Positions 17,706 to 26,118 of a stretch of DNA of 64,000 nucleotides are shown piece by piece. The first letter of the stretch is position 1. Every line of letters begins with the position of its first letter. This stretch comes from Mycolicibacterium sp. TUM20985. GTDB taxonomy: Bacteria > Actinomycetota > Actinomycetes > Mycobacteriales > Mycobacteriaceae. The DNA lies in the NCBI RefSeq assembly GCF_030295745.1, contig NZ_AP027291.1, positions 4,898,001-4,962,000 of the forward strand, given 5' to 3'. Below the pieces are notes generated by a model. That model was not told the origin of the DNA and searched no databases. It worked only from the letters and a program-made list of their open reading frames with translations. Position numbers and translations under genes: made by a program.

Positions 17706-18356
17706 TCACACCACCGGTACGTCCAAGATCGGGCGCGGCTCCTTCGCGCCCGGCCCATCGAAGTGCCACCACTCCCCCGGATACACGGTCAGCCCACCGG
17801 CTTCCATCGCATCACGCAGTAGCGCCCGGTCGGCCTGCTGCTGCGCGGTGACGCCCTCGGTGGCGTATGCGAGGCTGCGCGGGGTGAAGTCGTCGAACCC
17901 TGTCCCCATGTCGAGGCCCGCGATGGTCACGTCGACCGACCGGCCCGCCTCATGACTGCGGGCGAAATCGCTCGGGCGGGCCACCCAATTCGGATTGGGC
18001 ACCTCCGCGAACATCCGCACCTGGACGTCGTGCGGGCGGTAGCAGTCCCAGAAAACCAACGTATGCCCCTGCGCGCGTAGCTGATTGGCAGCCACGGCCA
18101 GGCCGTCGGCCATCGACTCGTGCACCAGGCATCGCGCCCCCGCCGGATACAGCGGCACGCCCACGAAGTTGTCGGCCGTCGCATACCTCAGGTCGATCGC
18201 CGCGTCGGGCACGATGGTCCGCACGTCGACCAGGCCCGCCGCGCGGGCTTGCGGCGACACCGGAGGCGGATCGGCCGCCGCCGTGGGAACGTGAATCGTC
18301 GCGGCGCACATTACGCCGAGAACCGCGACGATCCATCTGCTGAGCGGGGGCACCAC
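17706..18356 (-). CDS. Secreted VanX/DdpX-type D-alanyl-D-alanine dipeptidase (peptidase M15D)
   Basis: From the GTG at 18356 the product has 216 residues with a signal peptide (RWIVAVLGVMCAATIHV, cleavage near TAAADPPP). Zinc and catalytic residues of the M15D family are present: YRPHDVQ (Arg), SHEAGRSVD (His and Asp ligands seven apart), and EWWHFD (Glu and His). The product would hydrolyse D-Ala-D-Ala or related dipeptides in the periplasm. Compared with the decayed copy, six residues are missing between VTIA and LDMGTGF, close to the active site, so activity is uncertain. A start at ATG 18401 would overlap the divergent nuclease gene by two bases; the GTG gives a cleaner signal peptide. 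Confidence 0.75.
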   Translation of the reverse strand: MVPPLSRWIVAVLGVMCAATIHVPTAAADPPPVSPQARAAGLVDVRTIVPDAAIDLRYATADNFVGVPLYPAGARCLVHESMADGLAVAANQLRAQGHTLVFWDCYRPHDVQVRMFAEVPNPNWVARPSDFARSHEAGRSVDVTIAGLDMGTGFDDFTPRSLAYATEGVTAQQQADRALLRDAMEAGGLTVYPGEWWHFDGPGAKEPRPILDVPVV

Positions 18357-18399
18357 CCGAGTCTGCAATGCTCGCTCGTCCCCACGCAGGGATACTGGC

Positions 18400-19404
18400 A
18401 TGGCGCCGTTCGACGCGCACGACCAAGGAGAGCTCCTGAGCACCGCGCGCCGAGTCGCCAACGCCTGCCTCGGCGCCGCACTGCTCACCGCCGCGGGCGC
18501 AGCATTGGTCGTCCGCTTCACGCCCATTCCCAGCCACCCCGTGCTGTACATCGTCATCGCCTCGCCATTCTTGATGCTTGCCGCGCCGGCCGCACTCGTC
18601 GTGTGTACCGTCGGCCGGCGCTGGGCGTTTGCCGCTCTCGCCGGCCTGATCACCGTGCTCTCGGTGGCGACTCAAGTGCCCTGGTACATCGGTACCACTC
18701 CCGCCCCTGGTTCGGTTGGGGTCCGGGTGATGACCATCAACATGCTGTACGGCCGCGCCAAGCCTGAAACCCTGATGACGGCGGCCCGCGAACGCGCCGA
18801 CGTCCTGCTGATCCAAGAGTTGACGCCGGAAGCGGTTCGCCGGCTGGACGCCGCCGGCATCGAGACCACCTTTCCCTACCAGGAGCTCGACGCGCGTCCC
18901 AGCTCAGCAGGAGTCGGCGTCTACAGCCGCTACCCCATCACGGACTCGCGCCGCATCGGCGGCTACCAGCTGGCGATGGTGACCGCCCGCGTGCGCATTC
19001 CCCAAGTGCCGCATGACGTGTCGCTTCTGTCCGTCCACCTCGATGCACCGTGGCCGCGCCCAATAATTGGCTGGCAGCAGGACATTGCGAAGTTTCCGTC
19101 CACTCTCTCCGAGGTGGTCGTCGAAACAGGCGACGGCGCGGTGCTCGTCGGCGGCGACTTCAACTCGACCATCGACATGCGCCCGTTCCGCGCACTACTC
19201 ACCAATGGCTATCAGGACGCCGCCCGGCAGGCCGGTTCTGGTCGCAACGTCACCTACCCCGCCAACAAGAGGTATCCGCCGGTGCTCGGCATCGACCACA
19301 TCCTCACCAGGAATGCCACTGCCGCGTCGACCGCGACTATCGAGCTGCCGGGCACCGACCACCGCGCCGTGCTCGCGACGGTGATGGTGCCGACCACCTG
19401 GTAG
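18400..19404 (+). CDS. Membrane-anchored endonuclease/exonuclease/phosphatase-family protein
   Basis: The 334-residue protein has about three hydrophobic segments in the first ~100 residues (for example CLGAALLTAAGAALVV and FAALAGLITVLSVATQV). An EEP-fold domain with its standard metal and catalytic motifs follows: VMTINMLYGRA, LIQELTPEAV, GGDFNSTID, GIDHILTR and GTDHRAVLA. It is probably a phosphodiesterase or nuclease facing outside the membrane; the substrate could be nucleic acid or lipid-linked phosphate. The gene is divergent from the dipeptidase gene and precedes the ribosomal protein operon, which converges on it across a hairpin terminator. Confidence 0.82.
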   Translation: MAPFDAHDQGELLSTARRVANACLGAALLTAAGAALVVRFTPIPSHPVLYIVIASPFLMLAAPAALVVCTVGRRWAFAALAGLITVLSVATQVPWYIGTTPAPGSVGVRVMTINMLYGRAKPETLMTAARERADVLLIQELTPEAVRRLDAAGIETTFPYQELDARPSSAGVGVYSRYPITDSRRIGGYQLAMVTARVRIPQVPHDVSLLSVHLDAPWPRPIIGWQQDIAKFPSTLSEVVVETGDGAVLVGGDFNSTIDMRPFRALLTNGYQDAARQAGSGRNVTYPANKRYPPVLGIDHILTRNATAASTATIELPGTDHRAVLATVMVPTTW

Positions 19405-19412
19405 CACAAGAA

Positions 19413-19438
19413 CTCCCCGGCACCTGAGTGCCGGGGAG
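19413..19438. terminator. Bidirectional hairpin terminator between nuclease gene and rplA
   Basis: A perfect 11-bp stem, CTCCCCGGCAC with GTGCCGGGGAG, closes a four-base CTGA loop. It lies between the convergent ends of the nuclease gene (+) and rplA (-). There is no clear T-run, as is common in mycobacteria. Confidence 0.8.
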
Positions 19439-19457
19439 CTCTGTTAGCGAAAGTGCT

Positions 19458-20165
19458 TTAGGCCTCGGCGAAGCCACGCGTGACGGACGGATCCACCAGG
19501 ATCCCGGGGCCGGTCGTGGTCGAGACGACGATCTTCTTCAGGTAGCGGCCCTTCGACGACGACGGCTTCGCGCGCATGATCTCGTCGATCGCGGCGCCGT
19601 AGTTCTCGGCGAGCTTGGTCTCGTCGAACGAGGCCTTGCCGATCACGAAGTGCAGGTTGGCCTGCTTGTCGACGCGGAAGTTGATCTTGCCGCCCTTGAT
19701 CTCGTTGACGGCCTTCGCCACGTCGGGCGTCACGGTGCCGGTCTTCGGGTTGGGCATCAGACCACGCGGCCCGAGCACGCGGGCGATCTTGCCGACCTTG
19801 GCCATCTGGTCGGGCGTCGCGATCGCGGCGTCGAAGTCCAGGAACCCGCCCTGAATCTTCTCGATCAGATCGTCGCTGCCGACCTCGTCGGCACCGGCGG
19901 CCACCGCGGCCTCGGCCTTCTCACCGACGGCGAACACGATGACGCGGGCCGTCTTGCCGGTGCCGTGCGGCAGGTTGACCGTGCCACGCACCATCTGGTC
20001 GGCCTTGCGGGGATCGACACCGAGGCGAATCGCGACCTCGACGGTGGAGTCCTGCTTCTTCGAGGACGTCTCCTTCGCCAACTTCGCGGCTTCGAGCGGC
20101 GTGTAGAGATTGTCGCGGTCGATCTTCTCGGCGGCCTCGCGGTACGCCTTGCTGTTCTTGCTCAT
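19458..20165 (-). CDS. rplA: 50S ribosomal protein L1
   Basis: The 235-residue protein has the L1 signature stretches KIARVLGPRGLMPNPKTGTV and KGGKINFRVDKQANLHFVIG, with an N-terminus rich in Lys as expected. L1 binds 23S rRNA at the stalk base and in many bacteria represses its own operon. It is the last gene of the minus-strand secE-nusG-rplK-rplA series, about 90 bp after rplK. The order is the conserved mycobacterial one. Confidence 0.97.
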   Translation of the reverse strand: MSKNSKAYREAAEKIDRDNLYTPLEAAKLAKETSSKKQDSTVEVAIRLGVDPRKADQMVRGTVNLPHGTGKTARVIVFAVGEKAEAAVAAGADEVGSDDLIEKIQGGFLDFDAAIATPDQMAKVGKIARVLGPRGLMPNPKTGTVTPDVAKAVNEIKGGKINFRVDKQANLHFVIGKASFDETKLAENYGAAIDEIMRAKPSSSKGRYLKKIVVSTTTGPGILVDPSVTRGFAEA

Positions 20166-20258
20166 TGCATTCCAATCATCATTCGTTGGGTCGTGGTGTC
20201 TTTCGGGCCGAAGCGGGCCCTCCCACGGGTCGAGCTGGTGGTGCGTGCGGTTCGACGA

Positions 20259-20690
20259 TCAGGAGACCGTGATGCCCATCGAGCGGGCGGTGCCGGCGAT
20301 GATCTTCGCCGCGGCGTCGATGTCGTTGGCGTTGAGGTCGTCCTTCTTCGTCTCCGCGATTTCGCGGATCTGATCCCAGGTCACCTTGGCGACCTTGGTC
20401 TTGTGCGGCTCGCCGGAGCCCTTCTGCACGCCGGCAGCCTTCAGCAGCAGCTTGGCGGCGGGCGGCGTCTTCAGCACGAAGGTGAAGCTGCGGTCCTCGT
20501 AGACGGTAATCTCCACGGGGATGACGTTGCCGCGCTGGCTTTCCGTCGCCTCGTTGTACGCCTTGCAGAACTCCATGATGTTGACGCCGTGCTGACCGAG
20601 CGCGGGGCCGATGGGCGGGGCCGGGTTCGCGGCGCCAGCCTGAACCTGCAGCTTGATCAGCCCGGTGATCTTCTTCTTCTTGGGGGCCAT
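20259..20690 (-). CDS. rplK: 50S ribosomal protein L11
   Basis: The 143-residue protein starts with MAPKKKKITGLIKLQVQAG and contains ANPAPPIGPALGQHGVNIM, the classic L11 N-terminal motif, and a C-terminal rRNA-binding domain ending ARSMGITVS. It sits at the GTPase-associated centre and is needed for the stringent response. I start at 20690; the open frame upstream is the 3' part of nusG read in another frame. Confidence 0.97.
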   Translation of the reverse strand: MAPKKKKITGLIKLQVQAGAANPAPPIGPALGQHGVNIMEFCKAYNEATESQRGNVIPVEITVYEDRSFTFVLKTPPAAKLLLKAAGVQKGSGEPHKTKVAKVTWDQIREIAETKKDDLNANDIDAAAKIIAGTARSMGITVS

Positions 20691-20719
20691 GACGTGTTCT
20701 TCCTGTTCCTTGGTTCTCT

Positions 20720-21562
20720 TTAGATCTTTGCGACCTGGTTGAAGGTCAGTTCGACGGGTGTCTCGCGACCGAAGATCGACACCAGCACCTTGAGCTTCTG
20801 CTGTTCGGCGTTGACCTCGCTGATCGAGGCCGGCAGCGTGGCGAACGGGCCGTCCATGACGGTGACCGACTCGCCGACCTCGAAGTCGACCAGGATGACC
20901 GGCCGTTCCAGACCACCGGTTTCGGCGGCCGTACCGGCACCCGACGACGTCGACTTGGCGGGCTTCTTCGCCGCGCCCTGCGGCAGCAGGAACTTCACCA
21001 CGTCGTCCAGCGTCAGCGCGGACGGCTTGGACGTCGCGCCGACGAAGCCGGTCACACCCGGGGTGTTGCGCACCGCGCTCCACGACTCGTCGGTGAGGTC
21101 CATGCGCACCAGGATGTAGCCGGGCAGCACCTTGCGGTTGACCTGCTTGCGCTGGCCGTTCTTGATCTCGGTGACCTCTTCGGTCGGCACTTCCACCTGG
21201 AAGATGTAATCGCCGACGTCGAGGTTCTGGACGCGGGTCTCGAGGTTGGCCTTCACCTTGTTCTCGTAGCCCGCGTAGGAGTGGATGACGTACCAGTTGC
21301 CGGGCTTGGACCGCAGGTCCTTCTTCATCGCCACGGCGGGGTCTTGCTCTTCTTCTTCGGCGTCCGCCTCCGGGGCGGCCTCGACTGCAGCCTCTTCCGC
21401 CTCGGCGGGTACGGCGTCGCCAGCCTCGGCCACGGCCTCAGCCGTGGACGACTCCAACGATTCCGCGGTCCTGCTCGCGATCACCGTGCTGGGGTCAGCG
21501 TCCTCGATGCGCGCGTCGGACACAGCCGAAGCCGAAGGCGTGTCGCCCTCGAAGGAAGTCAC
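20720..21562 (-). CDS. nusG: Transcription termination/antitermination factor NusG
   Basis: The product is 280 residues, with a mycobacterial-type acidic, Ala/Glu-rich extension of ~85 residues before the NGN domain (NWYVIHSYAGYENKVKANLE, VLPGYILVRMDL). A Lys/Ser/Thr-rich linker precedes the KOW domain (GESVTVMDGPFATLPASI). It binds RNA polymerase and couples transcription to termination or translation. It lies 28 bp after secE. Confidence 0.97.
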   Translation of the reverse strand: MTSFEGDTPSASAVSDARIEDADPSTVIASRTAESLESSTAEAVAEAGDAVPAEAEEAAVEAAPEADAEEEEQDPAVAMKKDLRSKPGNWYVIHSYAGYENKVKANLETRVQNLDVGDYIFQVEVPTEEVTEIKNGQRKQVNRKVLPGYILVRMDLTDESWSAVRNTPGVTGFVGATSKPSALTLDDVVKFLLPQGAAKKPAKSTSSGAGTAAETGGLERPVILVDFEVGESVTVMDGPFATLPASISEVNAEQQKLKVLVSIFGRETPVELTFNQVAKI

Positions 21563-21590
21563 GTGTCAATCCTCTCTAAGTTCTCTCGTG

Positions 21591-22064
21591 TCAGCCGAAG
21601 ACCAGCGTCACGAGCTTGGCCAGGCCGAGATCGACCCCGCCGATAAGCGCGACCATGAACACCAGGAACACCAGGACCACGGTCGTGTAGCTGATCATCT
21701 GCTTGCGGTTCGGCCAGATGACCTTGCGCAGTTCCGCGACGACCTGCTTCAGGAAATTCCAGACGAAGGTGAACGGATTGCCGCGGGGCTCGCTCGGCTT
21801 CTTTGCAGTCTTCGGCTTCTTGCCGTCGCCGTTCTTGACCTCGCCGGCGTCCGTGGCAGGAGTCTCGCCCGCAGTGGTCGCCCGGCGCGAACGCTTGCCG
21901 GTGGGCCGCTGCGGCCGAGTGGCGACCGCGGTCTGGCCGCGGGTGCCAGCGACACCGATGTCGTCGCCTACCGAATCGACGTCGGTGTCCTCGGCGTCCA
22001 CATCGGAGTCGATGTCATCCACGTCGTCGACTGGGGAGCCGGCACCATCGCGCTCGTCGCTCAC
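21591..22064 (-). CDS. secE: Preprotein translocase subunit SecE
   Basis: The 157-residue protein has a long, acidic then basic N-terminal extension typical of mycobacteria. The conserved SecE amphipathic helix follows (FLKQVVAELRKVIWPNRKQM), then a single C-terminal membrane helix (YTTVVLVFLVFMVALIGG). It clamps SecY in the translocon. A tRNA-Trp gene lies just upstream, as in other mycobacteria. Confidence 0.95.
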   Translation of the reverse strand: MSDERDGAGSPVDDVDDIDSDVDAEDTDVDSVGDDIGVAGTRGQTAVATRPQRPTGKRSRRATTAGETPATDAGEVKNGDGKKPKTAKKPSEPRGNPFTFVWNFLKQVVAELRKVIWPNRKQMISYTTVVLVFLVFMVALIGGVDLGLAKLVTLVFG

Positions 22065-22133
22065 CGCATGCCTTTCGTCGGTCTTCTAGTGGTCACCTTC
22101 CAGTGTCCACACTCTTCGATCTTTCGTCTTCAG

Positions 22134-22206
<73 letters not shown>

Positions 22207-22353
22207 TCACACAAGGCACTGCTGGCAGGTCCTTGCCGTCGGGGGCCCACACAATTCACGCGCTCCCCGATCGGTCGATCAGTAACCGACGGACAGCGCG
22301 CTGATTGGGCGAAACCCCGAGGACCGAGTGTACAACGGCCCCGATCTGACTTA

Positions 22354-22863
22354 CTAATCCGTCGAGGCGGTGCGGACGACCTGGCCGGTCTCCGCATCCC
22401 ACTGGACCTGAATCGAGTTGTCACCCTCGTGGCCCATCAACGTGGTGAACGCCTCCAGGACGACCTCGCCCTTGTCGTCGACGCAGACGCTGCGCGTGAC
22501 GACGATGTCGGCCCCGAACCGCTCCACCACCGATTGGATCTCCAGCGACGCGGTCAAGGTCTCCCCGACGACGAGGGGCTTGTGGAAGACGAACTTCTGG
22601 TCGACCTGAACGATCTGCATCGTGGTCAGCCCGACGTCGACCTTGCGGAAGAAGTCCTGCTGCACCAGCAGCGCGAGGATCGACGGAAAGGTCAGCGACG
22701 CGACGATGTTGTCGTGGCCGAGCTCGGCGGCCGCTTCCTCGTCGAACGACGCGGGGTCGTCGGCCTTGATCGCGCGGGCGTACTGGCGGACCTGTTCGCG
22801 CCCGATCTTGAAGCTCTCGGGGTAGTGGTGGACCATCCCCAGGACGTCGGCTTTGAGGGGCAC
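22354..22863 (-). CDS. hadC: (3R)-hydroxyacyl-ACP dehydratase subunit HadC
   Basis: The 169-residue hot-dog-fold protein (MPLKADVLGMVHHYPESFKI) is HadC, the non-catalytic partner of HadB in the FAS-II dehydratase that acts on long meromycolyl-ACP intermediates. YARAIKADDPASFDEE and ASLTFPSILALL are family stretches. It follows hadB by two bases and shares overall resemblance with HadA, as expected. Confidence 0.95.
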   Translation of the reverse strand: MPLKADVLGMVHHYPESFKIGREQVRQYARAIKADDPASFDEEAAAELGHDNIVASLTFPSILALLVQQDFFRKVDVGLTTMQIVQVDQKFVFHKPLVVGETLTASLEIQSVVERFGADIVVTRSVCVDDKGEVVLEAFTTLMGHEGDNSIQVQWDAETGQVVRTASTD

Positions 22864-22865
22864 CT

Positions 22866-23294
22866 CTACGCCAACTTCGCGGTCGCCGTTGCGCGACCGA
22901 AGATCTTCTTGCCGCCGGAGGTCGCCGACAGGGCGATGACAATCGACTTATGTTCGGGGTCAACGGATTTCACGCGTCCGTTGAAAACGATCTCGGCGCC
23001 GACGCCGTCGTTGGGCACGGGCACGACCGCGGTGAAGCGCACGTTGTACTCGGTGACTGCGGCCGGATCGCCGATCCACGACGTCACGTACCCGCCGCCC
23101 AGACCCATGGTGAGCATGCCGTGCGCGATCGCGGTGTCCAGGCCGACCTGCTTGGCGATCTCGTCGTCCCAGTGGATCGGGTTGAGGTCACCGGACACGC
23201 CGGCGTAGTTGACCAGGTCCATCCGGGTCAGCGGAATGACGCGTTCGGGAAGTTGGTCGCCGACCTTCACCGAGCTGAACTCACGCAGTGCCAT
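22866..23294 (-). CDS. hadB: (3R)-hydroxyacyl-ACP dehydratase subunit HadB
   Basis: From MALREFSSVKVGDQLPERV the protein is 142 residues, the same length as the M. tuberculosis HadB. The catalytic hydratase-2 motif is GVSGDLNPIHWDDEIA, with Asp and His present, followed by AHGMLTMGLGGGYVTSW. It forms HadAB and HadBC heterodimers that dehydrate 3-hydroxyacyl-ACP in mycolate elongation. It overlaps hadA by 14 bases, so the subunits are translationally coupled. Confidence 0.97.
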   Translation of the reverse strand: MALREFSSVKVGDQLPERVIPLTRMDLVNYAGVSGDLNPIHWDDEIAKQVGLDTAIAHGMLTMGLGGGYVTSWIGDPAAVTEYNVRFTAVVPVPNDGVGAEIVFNGRVKSVDPEHKSIVIALSATSGGKKIFGRATATAKLA

Positions 23295-23757
23295 TGGAAA
23301 AACCCTCTCCAGTGTCATCGGAACGACCCGCCAAGGTCGTGTAACTCTCCTGCACGGCCTCGCCCTTGTCGTTGGTGATCACGTTCTTGGTGACGATGAT
23401 GTCCGTGCCGTGCGCCTGCCGGTACGAGTGCACGGACACGTCGCAATACAGGCGATCGCCCGCCTTGATCGGCCGCAGGAACTTCAGCTCCTGGTCGACC
23501 TGGACGATCTGCGCGTCGGTGATGCCGATGTTCGCGTGGGCGAAGAACGCCGTCTGCGCCTGGTAGCCGAACACCGAGATGAAGGTCAGCGGTGCGGGCA
23601 GCGACTCATGGCCGAGGCGGGACGCGACCTCTTCGTCGAAGAAGGCCGCGTCCTCGTTCTTCACTGCCACTGCGTACTCGCGAACCTTTTCGCGTCCGAC
23701 CTCATAGAAGTCGGGGTAGCGATAGTGCATCCCGATGATGCTCGAAGACAGCGGCAC
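23281..23757 (-). CDS. hadA: (3R)-hydroxyacyl-ACP dehydratase subunit HadA
   Basis: The 158-residue hot-dog subunit begins MPLSSSIIGMHYRYPDFYEV and has APLTFISVFGYQAQTAFF and HGTDIIVTKNVITN, matching mycobacterial HadA. It is the non-catalytic, chain-binding partner of HadB in FAS-II and is known as a target of thiocarbamide drugs. The gene begins four bases after the rpmG stop. Confidence 0.96.
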   Translation of the reverse strand: MPLSSSIIGMHYRYPDFYEVGREKVREYAVAVKNEDAAFFDEEVASRLGHESLPAPLTFISVFGYQAQTAFFAHANIGITDAQIVQVDQELKFLRPIKAGDRLYCDVSVHSYRQAHGTDIIVTKNVITNDKGEAVQESYTTLAGRSDDTGEGFSNGTA

Positions 23758-23761
23758 GAAG

Positions 23762-23929
23762 CTAGCGCGATTCCTTATGGGCCCGGTGGGTTCCGCAGTT
23801 GGGGCAGAACTTCTTCAGCTCCAGGCGGTCGGGGTCGTTGCGGCGGTTCTTCTTCGTGATGTAGTTGCGGTGCTTGCACACCTCGCAGGCCAAGGTGATC
23901 TTGGGCCGTACGTCAGTACTGGAGGCCAC
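23762..23929 (-). CDS. rpmG: 50S ribosomal protein L33
   Basis: A 55-residue protein starting at GTG: VRPKITLACEVCKHRNYI, KKNRRNDPDRLELKKFCP and NCGTHRAHKE. The two CxxC pairs (CEVC, CPNC) are kept, so this is the zinc-binding form of L33. It is too short for many gene callers but sits in its conserved place before hadA. Confidence 0.95.
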   Translation of the reverse strand: MASSTDVRPKITLACEVCKHRNYITKKNRRNDPDRLELKKFCPNCGTHRAHKESR

Positions 23930-23968
23930 TTCAGTCGTCCTTCTTCATTCACTTGCGTTGTCGTCTTG

Positions 23969-24042
23969 TAGCGGTGGGGGGGCTCGATCCCCCGACCTCA
24001 CGATTATGAGTCGTGCGCTCTAACCAGCTGAGCTACACCGCC
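23969..24042 (-). tRNA. metT: tRNA-Met (CAT anticodon, elongator type)
   Basis: A 74-nt cloverleaf on the minus strand: GGCGGTG acceptor, D-arm AGCTCAGCTGGTTAGAGC, anticodon arm CACGA-CTCATAA-TCGTG, T-arm GGGGGATCGAGCCCCCC. The closing G-U pair at the acceptor end and lack of initiator features suggest the elongator species. Confidence 0.95.
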
Positions 24043-24082
24043 CCGGATAGATCGAGGCGGGCACTGGCCTGCCTGTCCTCCG

Positions 24083-24155
24083 GGCCCCCTAACGGAATCG
24101 AACCGTTGACCTCTTCCTTACCATGGAAGCGCTCTACCGACTGAGCTAAGGGGGC
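24083..24155 (-). tRNA. thrT: tRNA-Thr (GGT anticodon)
   Basis: A 73-nt cloverleaf on the minus strand: acceptor GCCCCCT with AGGGGGC, anticodon arm CTTCC-ATGGTAA-GGAAG giving GGT, and T-arm AACGG-TTCGATT-CCGTT. It heads the minus-strand series thrT-metT-rpmG-hadABC. Confidence 0.95.
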
Positions 24156-24270
24156 AGTGGCCTTTGCCGCGCATCACTCGCGCCGCGGGGCCTTAAAGAG
24201 GGTACATTCTCGCCGTTACCCTCGCCAAACCGCTTCGTCGCGGGCTTGGCGCTAGGCCTAGTCTAGGGCG

Positions 24271-24996
24271 ATGGCCAGCCCAACCGACCAGGACCGTTTG
24301 TACTTCAAGCAGCTGCTCGCCGGCAGAGACTTCGCCGCGAACGACGTCATCGCCCAGCAGATGCGCAACTTCGCCTACCTCATCGGCGACCGCGAGACCG
24401 GCGACTGCGTCGTCGTCGACCCGGCGTATGCCGCCAACGATCTGCTCGACGCCCTCGAATCCGACGGCATGCATCTGTCGGGGGTGTTGGTCAGCCATCA
24501 CCACCCCGACCACGTCGGCGGCTCGATGATGGGCTTCGAACTCAAGGGGTTGGCCGAGCTGCTCGAGCGAGTCAGCGTGCCGGTGCACGTCAACACCCAC
24601 GAGGCGGACTGGGTCTCCCGGGTCACGGGCATCCCGATGAGTGACCTCACCTCTCACGAACACGGTGACAAGGTCGCCGTCGGCGACGTCGAGATCGAGT
24701 TGCTGCACACCCCCGGCCACACCCCGGGCAGTCAGTGCTTCCTCCTCGACGGTCGGCTGGTCGCCGGTGACACCCTGTTCCTGGAGGGCTGCGGACGCAC
24801 CGACTTCCCCGGCGGCAACGTCGACGACATGTACCGCAGCCTGCAGGCGCTCGCGCAGCTGTCCGGCGATCCGACGGTCTACCCCGGGCACTGGTATTCG
24901 GCCGAGCCGAGCGCCTCGCTGTCGGAGGTGCGACGCACGAACTACGTCTACCGGGCCGGCAGTCTGGACCAGTGGCGGATGGCGATGGGCGGCTGA
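24271..24996 (+). CDS. Metallo-beta-lactamase-fold hydrolase (glyoxalase II-like)
   Basis: The 241-residue protein has the zinc motif LVSHHHPDHVGGSMMG (HxHxDH), a second ligand region LLHTPGHTPGSQCF, GDTLFLEGCGRTDFPGG, and a final His in VYPGHWYS. The GRTDFPGG stretch places it with glyoxalase II or persulfide-dioxygenase-like enzymes rather than lactamases. It is probably a cytosolic thioester hydrolase. Position next to rpmG-hadABC matches the glyoxalase II-like gene Rv0634c in M. tuberculosis. It is divergent from the thrT series. Confidence 0.85.
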   Translation: MASPTDQDRLYFKQLLAGRDFAANDVIAQQMRNFAYLIGDRETGDCVVVDPAYAANDLLDALESDGMHLSGVLVSHHHPDHVGGSMMGFELKGLAELLERVSVPVHVNTHEADWVSRVTGIPMSDLTSHEHGDKVAVGDVEIELLHTPGHTPGSQCFLLDGRLVAGDTLFLEGCGRTDFPGGNVDDMYRSLQALAQLSGDPTVYPGHWYSAEPSASLSEVRRTNYVYRAGSLDQWRMAMGG

Positions 24997-25083
24997 CGCG
25001 CGTTCGGAACTAGCGCGACGGCTCGCGACCTGCGCTAAGTTCGGTGCACAGCGCCCTCGGGGCGCAGGATCGGGAGCCCTGCG

Positions 25084-26118
25084 ATGACGACACCGCCCAC
25101 ACCCGCCGACTGGTATCCCGACCCCGAGAATCCCTCCGGCCTCCGGTATTGGGACGGCAGGGCGTGGACCGAGCACCGAGCGCCCGCGCCGGCCGCCGGT
25201 CCCATGAGCGGCCAGCGGGAGTTGGCCCCCGAGGAACACCCCGACGGCACCCCCGCGGACGCGCAACCGGAGCCCGTTCAGCCCTACGACACACATCCGC
25301 CGACCGCCGACGAACCACTCCCGGAGGACATCCCGTGGAACGCGCCGATGCCGGCGTGGGACTTGCCGTCGACCCAGCAGACGTCGTACACACCGCCACC
25401 CACGGAGTCCTTCGAGGCGCCCCCCTACGAGCAACCTCCTTACGAGGCAACCGCTTTCGCGCCGCCCCCGGGACCGCCACCGGGCCTCCACGGCGACGGC
25501 CCACACAACGGGGGCCCGAACAAGAAACTGGTCACCGGCATTCTCGGTGGCGGGGCCGCCATCCTGCTGGCCATCGTGGTGGTCATCGCCGTGGTCGTGA
25601 TGCGCAAGGACGAGCCGACCGTTAAGTCCTCGCAGCCGACGCCGTCGGTGACGTCGTTGACGGAGACCACGTCGAGCGAGACCACCCCGGAGAGCTCGAC
25701 GGAGCCGTCGCCTACCGAGTCGCCGACGCCACCGCCCTCTGGTGCCGAGGGCAGTGACGGCGACTACACCTTCTCCGTCGAGGGCACCGAAACCGGCGAC
25801 ACCATCACCTCAACGGTCAGTGACTCGGTGGAGACCACCGCCGACGGCCTGTTCTACGTCGTCTACGTCAACGTGACCAATACCGGCGCCGCACCGCTGA
25901 CGTTCGTCGCCACGTTCCAGCAACTTGGCGCCGCGGGGCAGACGTTCCCCCTCGACGACGAGGCGACCGCATTCCTTGGTGGCACCATCGCCGAGATCGC
26001 CCCGGGCGACACAGTCGAGACGCCACTGGTCTACGACGTTCCGGTCGACACCACGCCCGATTCGATCTCGTTGCGTGCCGACCCAGTCAGCCCCGGCGTC
26101 CAGTTGCCGCTGCAGTGA
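25084..26118 (+). CDS. DUF2510 membrane protein with DUF4352-like extracellular domain
   Basis: The 344-residue protein opens with a DUF2510 domain (ADWYPDPENPSGLRYWDG). A long Pro/Glu-rich cytoplasmic linker leads to one membrane helix (AAILLAIVVVIAVVV, around residue 165) and a Ser/Thr/Pro stalk. The C-terminal beta-sandwich domain resembles DUF4352 (VYVNVTNTGAAPLTFVATFQ). It is a type II membrane protein of unknown function, common in actinobacteria. It ends at a pair of hairpins facing the convergent Glf-like gene. Confidence 0.8.
   Translation: MTTPPTPADWYPDPENPSGLRYWDGRAWTEHRAPAPAAGPMSGQRELAPEEHPDGTPADAQPEPVQPYDTHPPTADEPLPEDIPWNAPMPAWDLPSTQQTSYTPPPTESFEAPPYEQPPYEATAFAPPPGPPPGLHGDGPHNGGPNKKLVTGILGGGAAILLAIVVVIAVVVMRKDEPTVKSSQPTPSVTSLTETTSSETTPESSTEPSPTESPTPPPSGAEGSDGDYTFSVEGTETGDTITSTVSDSVETTADGLFYVVYVNVTNTGAAPLTFVATFQQLGAAGQTFPLDDEATAFLGGTIAEIAPGDTVETPLVYDVPVDTTPDSISLRADPVSPGVQLPLQ

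Larger units (their letters stand above)
17448..18356. repeat. Direct repeat, right copy, flanking gmd-fcl
   Basis: This is the better-preserved partner of the repeat at 13748-14574, in the same orientation. It holds an intact small Cys-protein gene and an open VanX-like dipeptidase frame. The shared leader GACGTTGCTGAGGGCTAATG may be a promoter or control region for the small gene. Confidence 0.75.

Noticed and set aside
24193..25506. 437-codon minus-strand frame over the metallo-hydrolase gene
   Set aside because: It is the antisense shadow of the hydrolase and DUF2510 genes; its translation is Arg/Gly-rich without domains.
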